A stretch of DNA of 64,000 nt from a bacterium 1xD42-87 (GCA_003611805.1 RAYM01000036.1:1-64000), one strand, 5' to 3'; counted from the stretch's first letter, positions 8,600-17,258 are shown. The notes: generated from the sequence alone by a model not told the origin. Numbers and translations: made by a program.

Positions 8600-9504
8600 T
8601 ATTCCTGAAACTTCGGATCCTTCAGCAAATCCTCCATCAATTCCTTATAGACAGCGGGCCGATAGTCCGTCTTGCCGTTAATCAGGGCGTTTGGCTCGAA
8701 TTTTTCGCGGGATGCCAGCGTCAGGTCTATCGTTGCGGTGTACATCTTGTTCTGGATCGCCTTCGGGTCGGTGAAGGGATAGCCCGCAAAATACTCCGCC
8801 TCCCAGAAGTTGGTGCTGGGGCCGATGATGCTGGCGCCGCCCCAGAATACGTTGTAGAGGTCTTTCCCGGCAAGATTGGAGGAGACAATATAAATCTGGT
8901 TGGTGATGACGCCCGCCTCCAGCGTGGTGGAGCCCAAAGCGATACCGTGGCATTTTGCCAGCGCGGTGCAGTTGATGTATAAGCGGCAGCCTTTAGCCGC
9001 ATAGTAGCGCATCAGCTCTTGGAAACAGTAGGAATCATAGCAGATGCCGAGCGCGACTGGGCCCCACGGGGTCTCGAAAATAAAAGGCTTGTCCCCGCGT
9101 GTTGCCCAGTGAGGCTCCGGATAGGGAAGGTGAATCTTTCTGTAGGAGCCGATGATTCCTTTGGGGCCGCATACACAGGCGGCATTGTAGATGACATCGC
9201 TCTTTTCGGCATCTCTCTCAGGGAAGCCGTAGGCGACATAAACACCGAGTTTTTTTGTAAGCTCCGCAATTTTTTCGGACGAGGGGCCGGGCACTGTCTC
9301 GGCCAGTTTATACTGCATTTTTTCTTTCAGAGGCTTGTCCTCCTCGTCGTCATATCCCGTCAACCCCATCTCGGGAAAAACGATCAGATTGGAACCCTCT
9401 GCCGCTGCGGCTTCTATGTAGCCGGCCATTCGGTTCAGATTGGCTTCTTTGTCACCCCACTTTGCGTTAAAGGCAACGGTCGATACTTTCATAATGTCTT
9501 TCAT
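8599..9504 (-). CDS. Carbon-nitrogen hydrolase (nitrilase superfamily)
   Basis: 301 residues with the full Glu-Lys-Cys triad: Glu in VFPEMGLTGY, Lys in YRKIHLPYPEP and Cys in GICYDSYCFQELMR. Members hydrolyse amides, N-carbamoyl compounds or nitriles; the substrate cannot be told from sequence. The cytoplasmic location is inferred from the absence of a signal peptide. The start (ATG at 9504) is chosen because AGAGGA lies just upstream and the longer reading is a low-complexity basic extension. The gene stands alone, with its own promoter at 9646-9674 and a hairpin between promoter and start. Confidence 0.88.
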   Translation of the reverse strand: MKDIMKVSTVAFNAKWGDKEANLNRMAGYIEAAAAEGSNLIVFPEMGLTGYDDEEDKPLKEKMQYKLAETVPGPSSEKIAELTKKLGVYVAYGFPERDAEKSDVIYNAACVCGPKGIIGSYRKIHLPYPEPHWATRGDKPFIFETPWGPVALGICYDSYCFQELMRYYAAKGCRLYINCTALAKCHGIALGSTTLEAGVITNQIYIVSSNLAGKDLYNVFWGGASIIGPSTNFWEAEYFAGYPFTDPKAIQNKMYTATIDLTLASREKFEPNALINGKTDYRPAVYKELMEDLLKDPKFQE

Positions 9505-9588
9505 CTTGTCCTCTTTTCTGCGCGGCTTTGCTTTTTTTTTCGACCCGGACTGCGGATGCTGCACTGACACAACCCCGGTGTGTTGTAT

Positions 9589-9633
9589 AAAAAGAAAAAG
9601 CACAAAAATGTGTGAAAATCACATCTTTGTGCT
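9589..9633 (-). terminator. Terminator-like hairpin in the leader of the nitrilase-family gene
   Basis: On the minus strand a 14-bp stem with one mismatch (9633-9620 with 9612-9599, loop of 7) is followed by CTTTTTCTTTTT. It starts only a few bases after the predicted transcription start and ~85 bases before the coding start. It is therefore an attenuator or it makes a short RNA. Confidence 0.65.
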
Positions 9634-9645
9634 CTGTTGAGGCGA

Positions 9646-9674
9646 ATTATAGCACTTGGATTTTGAATTTGCAA
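9646..9674 (-). promoter_or_regulatory. Sigma-A promoter of the nitrilase-family gene
   Basis: Minus-strand TTGCAA (9674-9669), 17-bp spacer, TATAAT (9651-9646). Predicted start is near 9639. Confidence 0.75.
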
Positions 9675-9777
9675 CCGTGTTTTTGAAATTTTTTCGGATC
9701 ATTTTTCCGATATGGTGATCTGGCGAAATTTTCTTGTGTCTTTTTTTACAAAATTTCTTTTCGTTATCTGTCAAATG

Positions 9778-9786
9778 TGATATAGT
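9778..9786 (+). promoter_or_regulatory. Possible extended -10 promoter for the deacetylase-bactofilin genes
   Basis: TGA followed by TATAGT matches an extended -10 element; no good -35 is seen. The coding start at 9831 lies ~40 bases downstream. Confidence 0.4.
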
Positions 9787-9830
9787 ATAAAAGAATGTGG
9801 GATAAGAGAATGAAAAAGGAGCCGATGAAG

Positions 9831-10748
9831 ATGGATGCAGAACAGGATGCACATTTTCAATTGATGAAACGGCTGCTCGTTATTATTCCGCTTTCCACGA
9901 TACTGATCCTGTTGATTCTCTGTGTGGTTCTCGGCGTAAATCTCTACGAGGCGAAGAGGGAACTGCGAGCGCTTCGTGAGCAGGCGGTGCCAGCGATGGC
10001 AATGGGACAGGCAGCCAGCGCAGAGGGGACAGGCGGGGAACTGTATACGGCATCCGGCGTGAATGAGTCACGGCGCGATGTGTCCGATCCAGACAGCAAA
10101 GTTCCCGAGACAGAGGAGGGCATCAGAAAGGTGTACCTTACTTTTGACGATGGGCCAAGCAGCAATACCGATGAGATACTGGATATTCTGGCAGAGTATG
10201 ATGTGAAGGCGACTTTTTTTGTGGTCGGGAAAGAGGAAGAAAAATACCAGCCGTTATATAAAAGAATTGTGGAGGAAGGGCATACGCTGGCGATGCATTC
10301 CTACAGCCACAAGTACAATGAAATCTATCAGTCAAAAGAGAGCTATGTGGAGGATCTCACGAAACTGCAGGAATTTCTCTATGATACAACCGGCGTCTGG
10401 TGCAGGTACTGCAGGTTCCCGGGGGGCAGCAGCAACACGGTGAGCCGGGTGGACATGCATGAACTGATCGCATATCTGGAAGAGCAGGACATGAGTTATT
10501 TTGACTGGAACGTGTCTTCGGGAGACGCCACGTCAGCCTATATCAGCCCGGAAGCTATCATCAGAAATTCGACGGCGAGACTGCAGGAGTTCCAGGAGGC
10601 GATTATACTGATGCACGATGCGTCTGACAAGGATTCTACGGTGAAGGCGCTGCCGGGGCTGATCGAGCGGATTCAGGCTATGGAAGATACGAAGATCGTT
10701 CCGATCACAGATGATACGGAGGCGATTCATCATATAAGCAATGATTAA
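9831..10748 (+). CDS. Membrane-anchored polysaccharide (peptidoglycan-type) deacetylase
   Basis: 305 residues. A signal-anchor helix lies at about 15-40 (LLVIIPLSTILILLILCVVLG), a ~60-residue linker follows, then a NodB domain from about 98. Catalytic motifs are complete: TFDDGPS (two Asp), HSYSHKY (metal His pair), RFPGGSS, DWNVSSGD and LMHD. Such enzymes remove acetyl groups from GlcNAc or MurNAc in peptidoglycan outside the cell. The ATG at 9831 is favoured by AAGGAG at 9816-9821 with a nine-base gap; ATGs at 9795, 9810 and 9825 are in frame. The bactofilin gene follows 18 bases later. Confidence 0.88.
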   Translation: MDAEQDAHFQLMKRLLVIIPLSTILILLILCVVLGVNLYEAKRELRALREQAVPAMAMGQAASAEGTGGELYTASGVNESRRDVSDPDSKVPETEEGIRKVYLTFDDGPSSNTDEILDILAEYDVKATFFVVGKEEEKYQPLYKRIVEEGHTLAMHSYSHKYNEIYQSKESYVEDLTKLQEFLYDTTGVWCRYCRFPGGSSNTVSRVDMHELIAYLEEQDMSYFDWNVSSGDATSAYISPEAIIRNSTARLQEFQEAIILMHDASDKDSTVKALPGLIERIQAMEDTKIVPITDDTEAIHHISND

Positions 10749-10766
10749 AGAATGGAGGAATAGGGA

Positions 10767-11732
10767 ATGGGATTTTTTTCGGATTTGAAGGACGACTTAT
10801 CCCAGGCTGTCAATGAACTGATGCCGGAAGAAGAGCTGGAAGCAGCTCTGGCGGCGGAAGGCTTGACCGGGGAAAAGGTACCTGCGGATGCTGCGGTATC
10901 GGAGACGCCCTCTGCAGATGATGCGCTTGAGTCTTTGGACTTGAGTGGAATGTTGGATAAAATCGAGGAGATGGGAACACCTGAACTTGAGGCGGCGCCC
11001 GAACCGAAGGCGGAGCCGGAACTTGAACCGGAGCTCGTCGAGGAACCTTTGGAAGATGAAATTCTGGCGCCCGAACCGATGGCAGAAGAGGCAGCGGCAG
11101 AACCTGTGGCAGAAGAGCCGGCAGTCGTGGAGGCTGTAATAGAAGAAGAGGAGGCAGAACCGGTAATGGCAGAAGAGGTATTAATCGAGGCGGAAACGCC
11201 TGCGGCAGAGAAAGATCAAAACAGTGGAGGAAAAGGAAAGAATATGGAAGTACAGGCAAATCGTGTGGCGGTAGACGAGACAGCGGTTGTGACGGAGGGC
11301 ATGACAATAACGGGTGATGTTGTTTCAGAGGGTTCCATGGAACTGATTGGTACGGTCAATGGTAATCTGGACATTCTTGGCAAGCTGAATATCACCGGTA
11401 CAATTCAGGGTAATTCCAAAGCGGCTGAGATTTATGCCGAGGGCGCGAAGATTACCGGCGAGGTGAACAGTCTTGGCAGTGTGAAGATTGGTCAGAGTTC
11501 CGTGGTGATTGGAAATATCACTGCCACCAGTGCGGTGGTTGCCGGCGCTGTCAAGGGTGATATCGATGTGCAGGGTCCGGTTATCCTGGATACCACAGCG
11601 ATTGTGATGGGCAATATCAAATCCAAGTCCGTACAGATCAACAACGGTGCGGTGATTGAGGGTATGTGTTCCCAGTGCTATGCGGATGTGAATCCGACAT
11701 CCTTCTTTGAGGAGTTCAAGAAGAAAAAGTAA
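10767..11732 (+). CDS. Bactofilin-family protein with long acidic N-terminal region
   Basis: 321 residues. The N-terminal half (to about 155) is disordered and rich in Glu, Ala and Pro. The C-terminal half is a bactofilin beta-helix of short hydrophobic-Gly rungs, such as GMTITGDVVSEGSMELIGTV and KLNITGTIQGN, ending in NPTSFFEEFKKKK. Bactofilins self-assemble without nucleotide and recruit cell-wall enzymes. The neighbouring membrane deacetylase is a plausible client, an inference from co-transcription. A second possible start, ATG 11244, has AAGGAAAG six bases upstream and would give a bare bactofilin domain of 162 residues. Confidence 0.8.
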   Translation: MGFFSDLKDDLSQAVNELMPEEELEAALAAEGLTGEKVPADAAVSETPSADDALESLDLSGMLDKIEEMGTPELEAAPEPKAEPELEPELVEEPLEDEILAPEPMAEEAAAEPVAEEPAVVEAVIEEEEAEPVMAEEVLIEAETPAAEKDQNSGGKGKNMEVQANRVAVDETAVVTEGMTITGDVVSEGSMELIGTVNGNLDILGKLNITGTIQGNSKAAEIYAEGAKITGEVNSLGSVKIGQSSVVIGNITATSAVVAGAVKGDIDVQGPVILDTTAIVMGNIKSKSVQINNGAVIEGMCSQCYADVNPTSFFEEFKKKK

Positions 11733-11762
11733 ATCCGGTCGTACAGGGGAGATCGATATAAT

Positions 11763-12458
11763 ATGAAGCGTATACTCTTGAAGTTAAGCGGAGAAGCCCT
11801 TGCGGGCGAGAAAAAGACGGGTTTTGATGAGGAGACAGTGAGAGGGGTAGCCGTACAGGTAAAAGAGCTTGTTGACGATGGCATTCAGGTGGGCATTGTT
11901 ATCGGCGGCGGTAATTTCTGGCGCGGCAGGTCCAGTGAGAATATTGACAGGACGAAAGCGGATCAGATAGGCATGCTTGCCACGATTATGAATTGTATTT
12001 ATGTATCGGAGATATTCCGTTCCGTAGGTATGATGACATCGGTGCTGACTCCCTTTGAGTGCGGCTCCTTCACGAAGCTTTTCTCCAAGGACAGGGCGAA
12101 TAAGTATTTTTCGAGAAATATGGTGGTATTTTTCGCGGGCGGTACAGGACATCCCTATTTTTCCACGGATACAGGGGTGGTGCTCCGGGCTGTCGAGGTG
12201 GATGCGGATGTGATCCTTTTGGCGAAGGCGGTGGACGGCGTTTATGACGACGATCCGAGAAATAACCCGGACGCGAAGAAGTATGATGAGGTTTCGATCG
12301 ATGAGGTGATTGCGAAAAACCTGCAGGTAGTGGATATGACGGCTTCCATTCTGGCACGGGACAATAAAATGCCCATGTGGGTGTTCGGGCTGAATGAGGA
12401 GAATAGCATCGTAAACACTGTCAAAGGCAAATTTAACGGCACAAAGGTGACTGTATAA
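11763..12458 (+). CDS. pyrH: UMP kinase
   Basis: 231 residues, the usual length for bacterial UMP kinase. The N-terminal LKLSGEALAG phosphate-binding segment, IVIGGGNFWRG, DAKKYDEVSIDEVI and the C-terminal GTKVTV are diagnostic. The enzyme makes UDP from UMP in the cytoplasm and is a hexamer of the amino-acid-kinase fold. It precedes frr, uppS, cdsA, dxr and rseP, a widely conserved order in Firmicutes (tsf and rpsB, which usually come before, are replaced here by deacetylase and bactofilin genes). A repeat array separates it from frr. Confidence 0.96.
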   Translation: MKRILLKLSGEALAGEKKTGFDEETVRGVAVQVKELVDDGIQVGIVIGGGNFWRGRSSENIDRTKADQIGMLATIMNCIYVSEIFRSVGMMTSVLTPFECGSFTKLFSKDRANKYFSRNMVVFFAGGTGHPYFSTDTGVVLRAVEVDADVILLAKAVDGVYDDDPRNNPDAKKYDEVSIDEVIAKNLQVVDMTASILARDNKMPMWVFGLNEENSIVNTVKGKFNGTKVTV

Positions 12459-12459
12459 C

Positions 12460-12525
12460 GGATGTAAACCTAGCGGTTAACCGATGTAAACCTAACGGTT
12501 AACCGATGTAAACCTAACGGTTAAC
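12460..12525 (+). repeat. Three tandem 22-bp repeats between pyrH and frr
   Basis: Units at 12460-12481, 12482-12503 and 12504-12525; unit 1 differs from the others at two positions and units 2 and 3 are identical. Each contains AACC-TAAC-GGTT, a 4-bp hairpin. The last unit plus ATC can pair over nine base pairs (GATGT and AACC against GGTT and ACATC). There is no T-tract, so this is not a classic terminator. Confidence 0.85.
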
Positions 12526-12613
12526 ATCTCAGATCTTATAGTCAGAATCGCAGGAATTACAGCGTAATTCTTGAAAGTATTGAGTTATGATGTATGTAAT
12601 GGAGGATTACAGT

Positions 12614-13165
12614 ATGGATGACAGAATGAAGCCCTATGAGGAAAAGATGCAGAAATCTTACGATTTTCTGGTGAATGATCTGGGAGCGATCCGTGCAGGG
12701 CGTGCCAATCCGCATGTTCTCGATAAGATTAAAGTGAATTACTATGGGACGCCCACGCCGATTCAGCAGGTGGGTAATATCACGGTTCCTGAGGCGAGAG
12801 TTCTGCAGATTGCACCTTGGGAAAAGGGTCTGATCAAGGAGATTGAGAAGGCGATCATGGCGTCGGATGTGGGAATCACGCCCAGCAACGACGGTTCCCT
12901 GATTCGTCTGGTATTTCCGGAACTTACCGAGGAGCGCCGCAAAGAGCTGGTGAAGGATATCAAAAAGCGGGGCGAGGAGAATAAGGTTGCTATCCGCAAT
13001 ACCAGACGGGACGGCAATGACGCGCTGAAAAAACTGGCGAAAACCGAGGTTTCCGAGGACGAGATCAAGGAACTGGAGGAGAAGCTGCAGAAGCTGACGG
13101 ACAAGTTTATCAAAGATGTGGATAAACTTGTGGAGGAGAAGTCAAAAGAGATTCTGACTGTCTAA
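12614..13165 (+). CDS. frr: Ribosome recycling factor
   Basis: 183 residues. The signature GAIRAGRANPHVLDKI lies near the start, VPEARVLQIAPW in the middle, and RRKELVKDIKKRGEENKVAIRN is followed by a long C-terminal helix of the three-helix bundle. With EF-G it splits post-termination ribosomes. ATG 12614 follows TGGAGG (12600-12605) at a normal distance; the in-frame ATG at 12587 lacks a site. A strong terminator at 13181 ends this transcript. Confidence 0.96.
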   Translation: MDDRMKPYEEKMQKSYDFLVNDLGAIRAGRANPHVLDKIKVNYYGTPTPIQQVGNITVPEARVLQIAPWEKGLIKEIEKAIMASDVGITPSNDGSLIRLVFPELTEERRKELVKDIKKRGEENKVAIRNTRRDGNDALKKLAKTEVSEDEIKELEEKLQKLTDKFIKDVDKLVEEKSKEILTV

Positions 13166-13180
13166 CAAATTGAGTTGTGA

Positions 13181-13223
13181 GGGGCTTACAGAATGGGTGA
13201 TTCTGTCGCCCCTTTCCTTTTTT
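13181..13223 (+). terminator. Intrinsic terminator after frr
   Basis: GGGGC-(tt)-ACAGAAT, loop GGGTG, ATTCTGT-(c)-GCCCC, then CTTTCCTTTTTTG: a 12-bp stem with one small bulge and a T-rich tail. It separates pyrH-frr from uppS, which must therefore have its own promoter or rely on read-through. Confidence 0.88.
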
Positions 13224-13276
13224 GTAGTTTACATAATATAAAACGGAGTGAACGGAAACGGGAAGGACGGAAAAGT

Positions 13277-14005
13277 ATGGGTGATACAACAACGGGGGAG
13301 ATGAAGGTTCCACAGCATGTAGCGATTATATTGGACGGCAACGGCAGATGGGCGAAAAGCAAGGGGATGCCCCGCAATTACGGGCATGTGCAGGGCGCGA
13401 AAACTGTGGAAGTGATATGCGAGGAGGCTTACCGCATGGGGATTCAATACCTGACGGTGTACGCTTTCAGCACGGAGAACTGGGACCGCCCCGCGGACGA
13501 GGTGGACGCGCTCATGGGGCTGCTACGGAACTACATGAAGACCTGCCTGAAAACGGCGGCAAAAAATAACATGTGTGTGCGTGTGATCGGGGAAAAATCC
13601 CGGCTGGACGAGGATATCCGAAAGCGGATCGGGGAGCTGGAGGAGGCGACAAAGGATAATACGGGCCTGCACTTTCAGATCGCCATCAATTACGGCGGCA
13701 GGGACGAGATTGTCCGCGCGGTGAGAAAACTGGCAAAGCAGGTGAAGGACGGGGCGCTTTTGCCGGAGGAGATTACGCAGGAGAGGCTTACAGACGCGCT
13801 TGACACGGCGGGTATCCCAGAGCCTGACCTTCTGATCCGTACCTGCGGAGAGCAGCGGATTTCCAATTTCCTGCTCTGGCAGCTTGCTTACACTGAGTTT
13901 TATTTTACGCCCATCGCGTGGCCGGATTTTTCAAAAGAAGAATTGGAGAAGGCGGTGGCGGCATATAATAAGAGAGACAGACGCTACGGTCTGGTGAAAG
14001 AATAG
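13277..14005 (+). CDS. uppS: Isoprenyl transferase (undecaprenyl diphosphate synthase)
   Basis: 242 residues. It has the catalytic LDGNGRWAK near the start, AFSTENWDRP, the INYGGRDEI motif and the closing IPEPDLLIRTCGEQRISNFL segment of cis-prenyltransferases, including the conserved RTxGExRxSNFLLWQ. It condenses isopentenyl diphosphate onto farnesyl diphosphate to make the C55 lipid carrier for the cell wall. ATG 13277 is chosen over the upstream in-frame start because GGAAGGACGG precedes it. A weak AT-rich promoter may lie at 13220-13245. Next in line are cdsA and dxr, which supplies its isoprenoid precursor. Confidence 0.95.
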   Translation: MGDTTTGEMKVPQHVAIILDGNGRWAKSKGMPRNYGHVQGAKTVEVICEEAYRMGIQYLTVYAFSTENWDRPADEVDALMGLLRNYMKTCLKTAAKNNMCVRVIGEKSRLDEDIRKRIGELEEATKDNTGLHFQIAINYGGRDEIVRAVRKLAKQVKDGALLPEEITQERLTDALDTAGIPEPDLLIRTCGEQRISNFLLWQLAYTEFYFTPIAWPDFSKEELEKAVAAYNKRDRRYGLVKE

Positions 14006-14020
14006 AAGGAGGGCGTCTGT

Positions 14021-14872
14021 ATGTTTCGTACGAGATTACTGAGCGGCATTGTGCTGGTGGCGATTGCGCTGGGCGTGTTTCTGACGGGCGGCGCGCTTCT
14101 GGCGGTGGTGATTTTCGGGGTCTCCGTGATTGCTTATCAGGAGTTGACAGCCGCGTGTAAAGTGCGCGGGGAGAAGCCGGAACCTAGCGCGCCGGTCATA
14201 GTGGGGCTTGTGATGACGCTTGTATACTATGCGCTGATCGGGCTTGCGTTGGCAAGGGATGTTACGTTTGCGTTTCCGGTCATGATGATGGTGATTATGG
14301 CGGCGTTTCTCGCTTTTTTGTTTGTCTATGTGTTTACTTTTCCGAAATATCATGCAAACCAGATTATGTCCGCCGTGTTTTGTTTTCTCTACGGTCCGGT
14401 GATGCTGTCCTTCCTCTATCTGCTGCGGGAAGGGTTTGACGATGGGATTTATCTGGTGTGGTTTGTGTTTTTGGCATCATGGGGGAGCGATACCTGCGCT
14501 TACTGTGTGGGCGTGCTGATTGGGAAACACAAGATGACGCCGAAGTTAAGTCCGAAAAAGTCCATAGAGGGCGCGGTGGGCGGCATTCTTGGGGCGGCGC
14601 TTTTGTTTGTTCTCTATACGCACTTTGTGGTTAACCAATATACGATGATGACGTTGTCGCTGCCGCTTGCGGCGTGTTTGGGCGCGGCGGGCGCGCTTGT
14701 TTCCATGGTGGGGGATCTGGCGGCTTCCGCGGTGAAGAGGGACCATGAGATTAAGGACTATGGCAAGCTGATACCGGGTCACGGCGGGATTATGGACCGC
14801 TTTGACAGCGTGATTGTGGCAGCGCCGATCGTGTTTCTGGGGATTGCGCTGGCGACAGGGTTATGGTCGTAG
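14021..14872 (+). CDS. cdsA: Phosphatidate cytidylyltransferase (CDP-diacylglycerol synthase)
   Basis: 283 residues, about eight membrane helices, with the CdsA signature near the C-terminus (SAVKRDHEIKDYGKLIPGHG followed by GIMDRFDS). It converts phosphatidic acid and CTP to CDP-diacylglycerol, precursor of phosphatidylglycerol and cardiolipin, at the cytoplasmic membrane. It begins 15 bases after uppS with AGAAGGAGG upstream of the ATG. The 150 bases after it hold no gene or recognisable site. Confidence 0.95.
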   Translation: MFRTRLLSGIVLVAIALGVFLTGGALLAVVIFGVSVIAYQELTAACKVRGEKPEPSAPVIVGLVMTLVYYALIGLALARDVTFAFPVMMMVIMAAFLAFLFVYVFTFPKYHANQIMSAVFCFLYGPVMLSFLYLLREGFDDGIYLVWFVFLASWGSDTCAYCVGVLIGKHKMTPKLSPKKSIEGAVGGILGAALLFVLYTHFVVNQYTMMTLSLPLAACLGAAGALVSMVGDLAASAVKRDHEIKDYGKLIPGHGGIMDRFDSVIVAAPIVFLGIALATGLWS

Positions 14873-15025
14873 CGCCGGGAAGCGCATGTTCAGGGAAACG
14901 ATGGTGTGGCTTTGACAGCGTGACAGCGGGAGCGGTATGGCATAGAGGGCGCAAATGCGCCGGGAGACAGATGAGAAGCAGAGAAGTCGTATGGACAGGA
15001 AGACTTCGGGATGGCGAGGATTAAG

Positions 15026-16174
15026 ATGAAAAAAATAGGAATACTGGGTTCTACGGGTTCCATTGGGACACAGACACTTGATATTGTCAGGAAGGAAAAG
15101 GATCTGGAGGTCGTGTCTCTGGCGGCGGGCTCCAACGTACCGCTTCTGGAGGCACAGATCAGGGAATTTCAACCGAAAATTGCCGCGCTCTGGGAGGAAA
15201 AGGCGGCGGATGACCTGCGTGGGCGGGTGAGGGACCTGCCTGTCCGTATTGTGAGCGGCATGGAAGGGCTTTTGGAAGTGTCCACGGCGGAGGAGATGGA
15301 GGTATTGGTTACCGGCATTGTGGGAATGATCGGTATCAGACCAACCATTGCGGCAATCGAGGCGGGGAAGGACATTGCCCTTGCAAATAAGGAGACGCTG
15401 GTGACGGCAGGGCATATCATTATGCCGCTTGCGAAGAGCAAAGGCGTTTCGATCCTGCCGGTGGACAGCGAGCACAGTGCGATTTTCCAGTCCATGCACG
15501 GGGAAAACCGGGCGCGGGTGGAGAAGATTCTGCTCACGGCGTCGGGCGGTCCTTTCCGGGGAAAGAGAAAGGAAGAGCTTGCGGACATGACGGTGGAGGA
15601 CGCGCTCAAGCATCCCAATTGGTCTATGGGGAAAAAGGTGACCATCGACTCCGCGTCGCTTTGCAATAAGGGGCTTGAGGTGATGGAGGCGAGGTGGCTT
15701 TTCGACGTGGCGCTTTCACAGATCGAGGTGGTGGTGCACCCGCAGAGCATTCTGCACTCGGCGGTGCAGTATGCGGATGGCGGGATTATGGGACAGATGG
15801 GTGTGCCGGACATGAAGCTGCCCATCCAGTACGCGCTGTTTTATCCGGACAGGCGTCCGATGGAGATTGGGAGGGTAGACTTATGTAAACTGGGAAGCCT
15901 GACCTTTGAAAAGCCCGACACGGACACGTTCCGCGGGCTTGCGCTGGCGTACCGGGCGGCGGAAAGGGGCGGATCCCTTCCCACCGTATTCAATGCGGCG
16001 AACGAGAAGGCGGTCGCGCTGTTTCTGGATAAGAAGATTCGGTTTTTGGAGATACCGGAACTGATCGGGGCGGCTATGGACGCCCATCAGGTGACTGAGA
16101 ATCCGACGGTGGATGAAATACTGGCGGCGGAGGCGGAAACTTACGAGTATATCAGATTAAAGTTTGGAGAGTAG
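15026..16174 (+). CDS. dxr: 1-deoxy-D-xylulose 5-phosphate reductoisomerase
   Basis: 382 residues. It opens with the NADPH-binding GILGSTGSIGTQTLDIV; the metal and substrate region shows DSEHSAIFQ and LTASGGPFRG, then HPNWSMGKKVTIDSASLCNK and NKGLEVMEA. It catalyses the first committed step of the MEP pathway, to 2-C-methylerythritol 4-phosphate. The start at 15026 (MKKIGIL) fits the family N-terminus and has GAGGA just upstream; an in-frame ATG at 15011 with AGGA ten bases before it is the alternative and would add five residues. It overlaps nothing and leads directly into rseP. Confidence 0.95.
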   Translation: MKKIGILGSTGSIGTQTLDIVRKEKDLEVVSLAAGSNVPLLEAQIREFQPKIAALWEEKAADDLRGRVRDLPVRIVSGMEGLLEVSTAEEMEVLVTGIVGMIGIRPTIAAIEAGKDIALANKETLVTAGHIIMPLAKSKGVSILPVDSEHSAIFQSMHGENRARVEKILLTASGGPFRGKRKEELADMTVEDALKHPNWSMGKKVTIDSASLCNKGLEVMEARWLFDVALSQIEVVVHPQSILHSAVQYADGGIMGQMGVPDMKLPIQYALFYPDRRPMEIGRVDLCKLGSLTFEKPDTDTFRGLALAYRAAERGGSLPTVFNAANEKAVALFLDKKIRFLEIPELIGAAMDAHQVTENPTVDEILAAEAETYEYIRLKFGE

Positions 16175-16178
16175 CGAT

Positions 16179-17258
16179 TTGATCAGGACAATTATTTTAT
16201 TTATCATTGTATTTGGATTAGTAGTGATTTCCCATGAACTGGGACATTTTCTGATCGGCAGGAGAAACGGCATCCGCGTGGTGGAATTTTCTGTGGGAAT
16301 GGGACCGACGCTGTTTTCATTCAGGAAGCACGGTACGAAATATTCTTTAAAGCTTCTGCCGCTTGGCGGCGCCTGTATGTTTGACGGTGAGGACGGTGTG
16401 GAGCGGGAACAGGGTCAGGAATCCGGGAGCGCGGACACGCCGGAGGGGATCGCTTTTACCGAGGCGGGCGTCTGGTCGCGTATCGCCACGGTCTTTGCGG
16501 GACCTTTCTTTAATTTCATTTTCGCCTTTGTCATGGCGGTGATTCTGAGCGCGTTTTCGGGAGCCGACCTGCCGACGGTGGGTACGGTGCAGGAGGGTTC
16601 CGCCGCTGCGGAGGCGGGATTGCAGACAGGCGACGTGATCACGAAAATCGGGCATGAGCCGATCCACTTTTACCGGGAGGTTTCCATGATTTCCGCCTTG
16701 AATCAGGGGGAGGAGATGAAAATCACCTATGAGAGAAACGGGGAGAAGGCTGTGACTACGCTTATTCCGCGGTATGATGAAAATGACAAGCGTTATTATA
16801 TGGGGATTACCAACGGCGGCGAGTATCTGCGGTGCAATCCCCTGCAGGTGTTCCAGTACGGTTTCTATGAGGTGGAATACTGGGTGAAGATCACATACAA
16901 GAGCCTGCGGATGCTTGTGCAGGGGCAGGTGTCGAAGGACGATGTGTCGGGTCCTGTGGGGATTGCACAGCTGGTGGGCGAAAGTTACGACGCGGCGGAA
17001 GAAAACTACGGCACACCCTATGCGATTCTGACTTTGCTTGAGATCATGGTGCTTTTATCCGTCAATCTGGGCATTATGAATCTTCTGCCGCTTCCCGCGC
17101 TGGACGGCGGCAGGCTGGTGTTCATGTTCGTGGAGGTGCTCAGGGGAAAACCCGTGCCGCCGGAGAAGGAGGGCATGGTGCATTTCGCCGGGCTGGTGGT
17201 GCTGATGGTATTGATGGTCTTTATTATGTACAACGATATTATGAGGCTGATGCGCTGA
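16179..17258 (+). CDS. rseP: RIP metalloprotease (site-2 protease family)
   Basis: 359 residues from TTG 16179. The zinc motif HELGH lies in the first helix (VVISHELGHFLIG), a PDZ domain occupies about 120-200 (VQEGSAAAEAGLQTGDVI), and the second metal motif is NLLPLPALDGGR near the end, with about four membrane helices. It cleaves transmembrane segments of regulatory proteins or signal peptides within the membrane. GGAGAG at 16166-16171 supports TTG 16179; TTG 16164, which would overlap dxr, is less likely. It is the last gene of the dxr operon and is followed by a terminator at 17347. Confidence 0.93.
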   Translation: MIRTIILFIIVFGLVVISHELGHFLIGRRNGIRVVEFSVGMGPTLFSFRKHGTKYSLKLLPLGGACMFDGEDGVEREQGQESGSADTPEGIAFTEAGVWSRIATVFAGPFFNFIFAFVMAVILSAFSGADLPTVGTVQEGSAAAEAGLQTGDVITKIGHEPIHFYREVSMISALNQGEEMKITYERNGEKAVTTLIPRYDENDKRYYMGITNGGEYLRCNPLQVFQYGFYEVEYWVKITYKSLRMLVQGQVSKDDVSGPVGIAQLVGESYDAAEENYGTPYAILTLLEIMVLLSVNLGIMNLLPLPALDGGRLVFMFVEVLRGKPVPPEKEGMVHFAGLVVLMVLMVFIMYNDIMRLMR

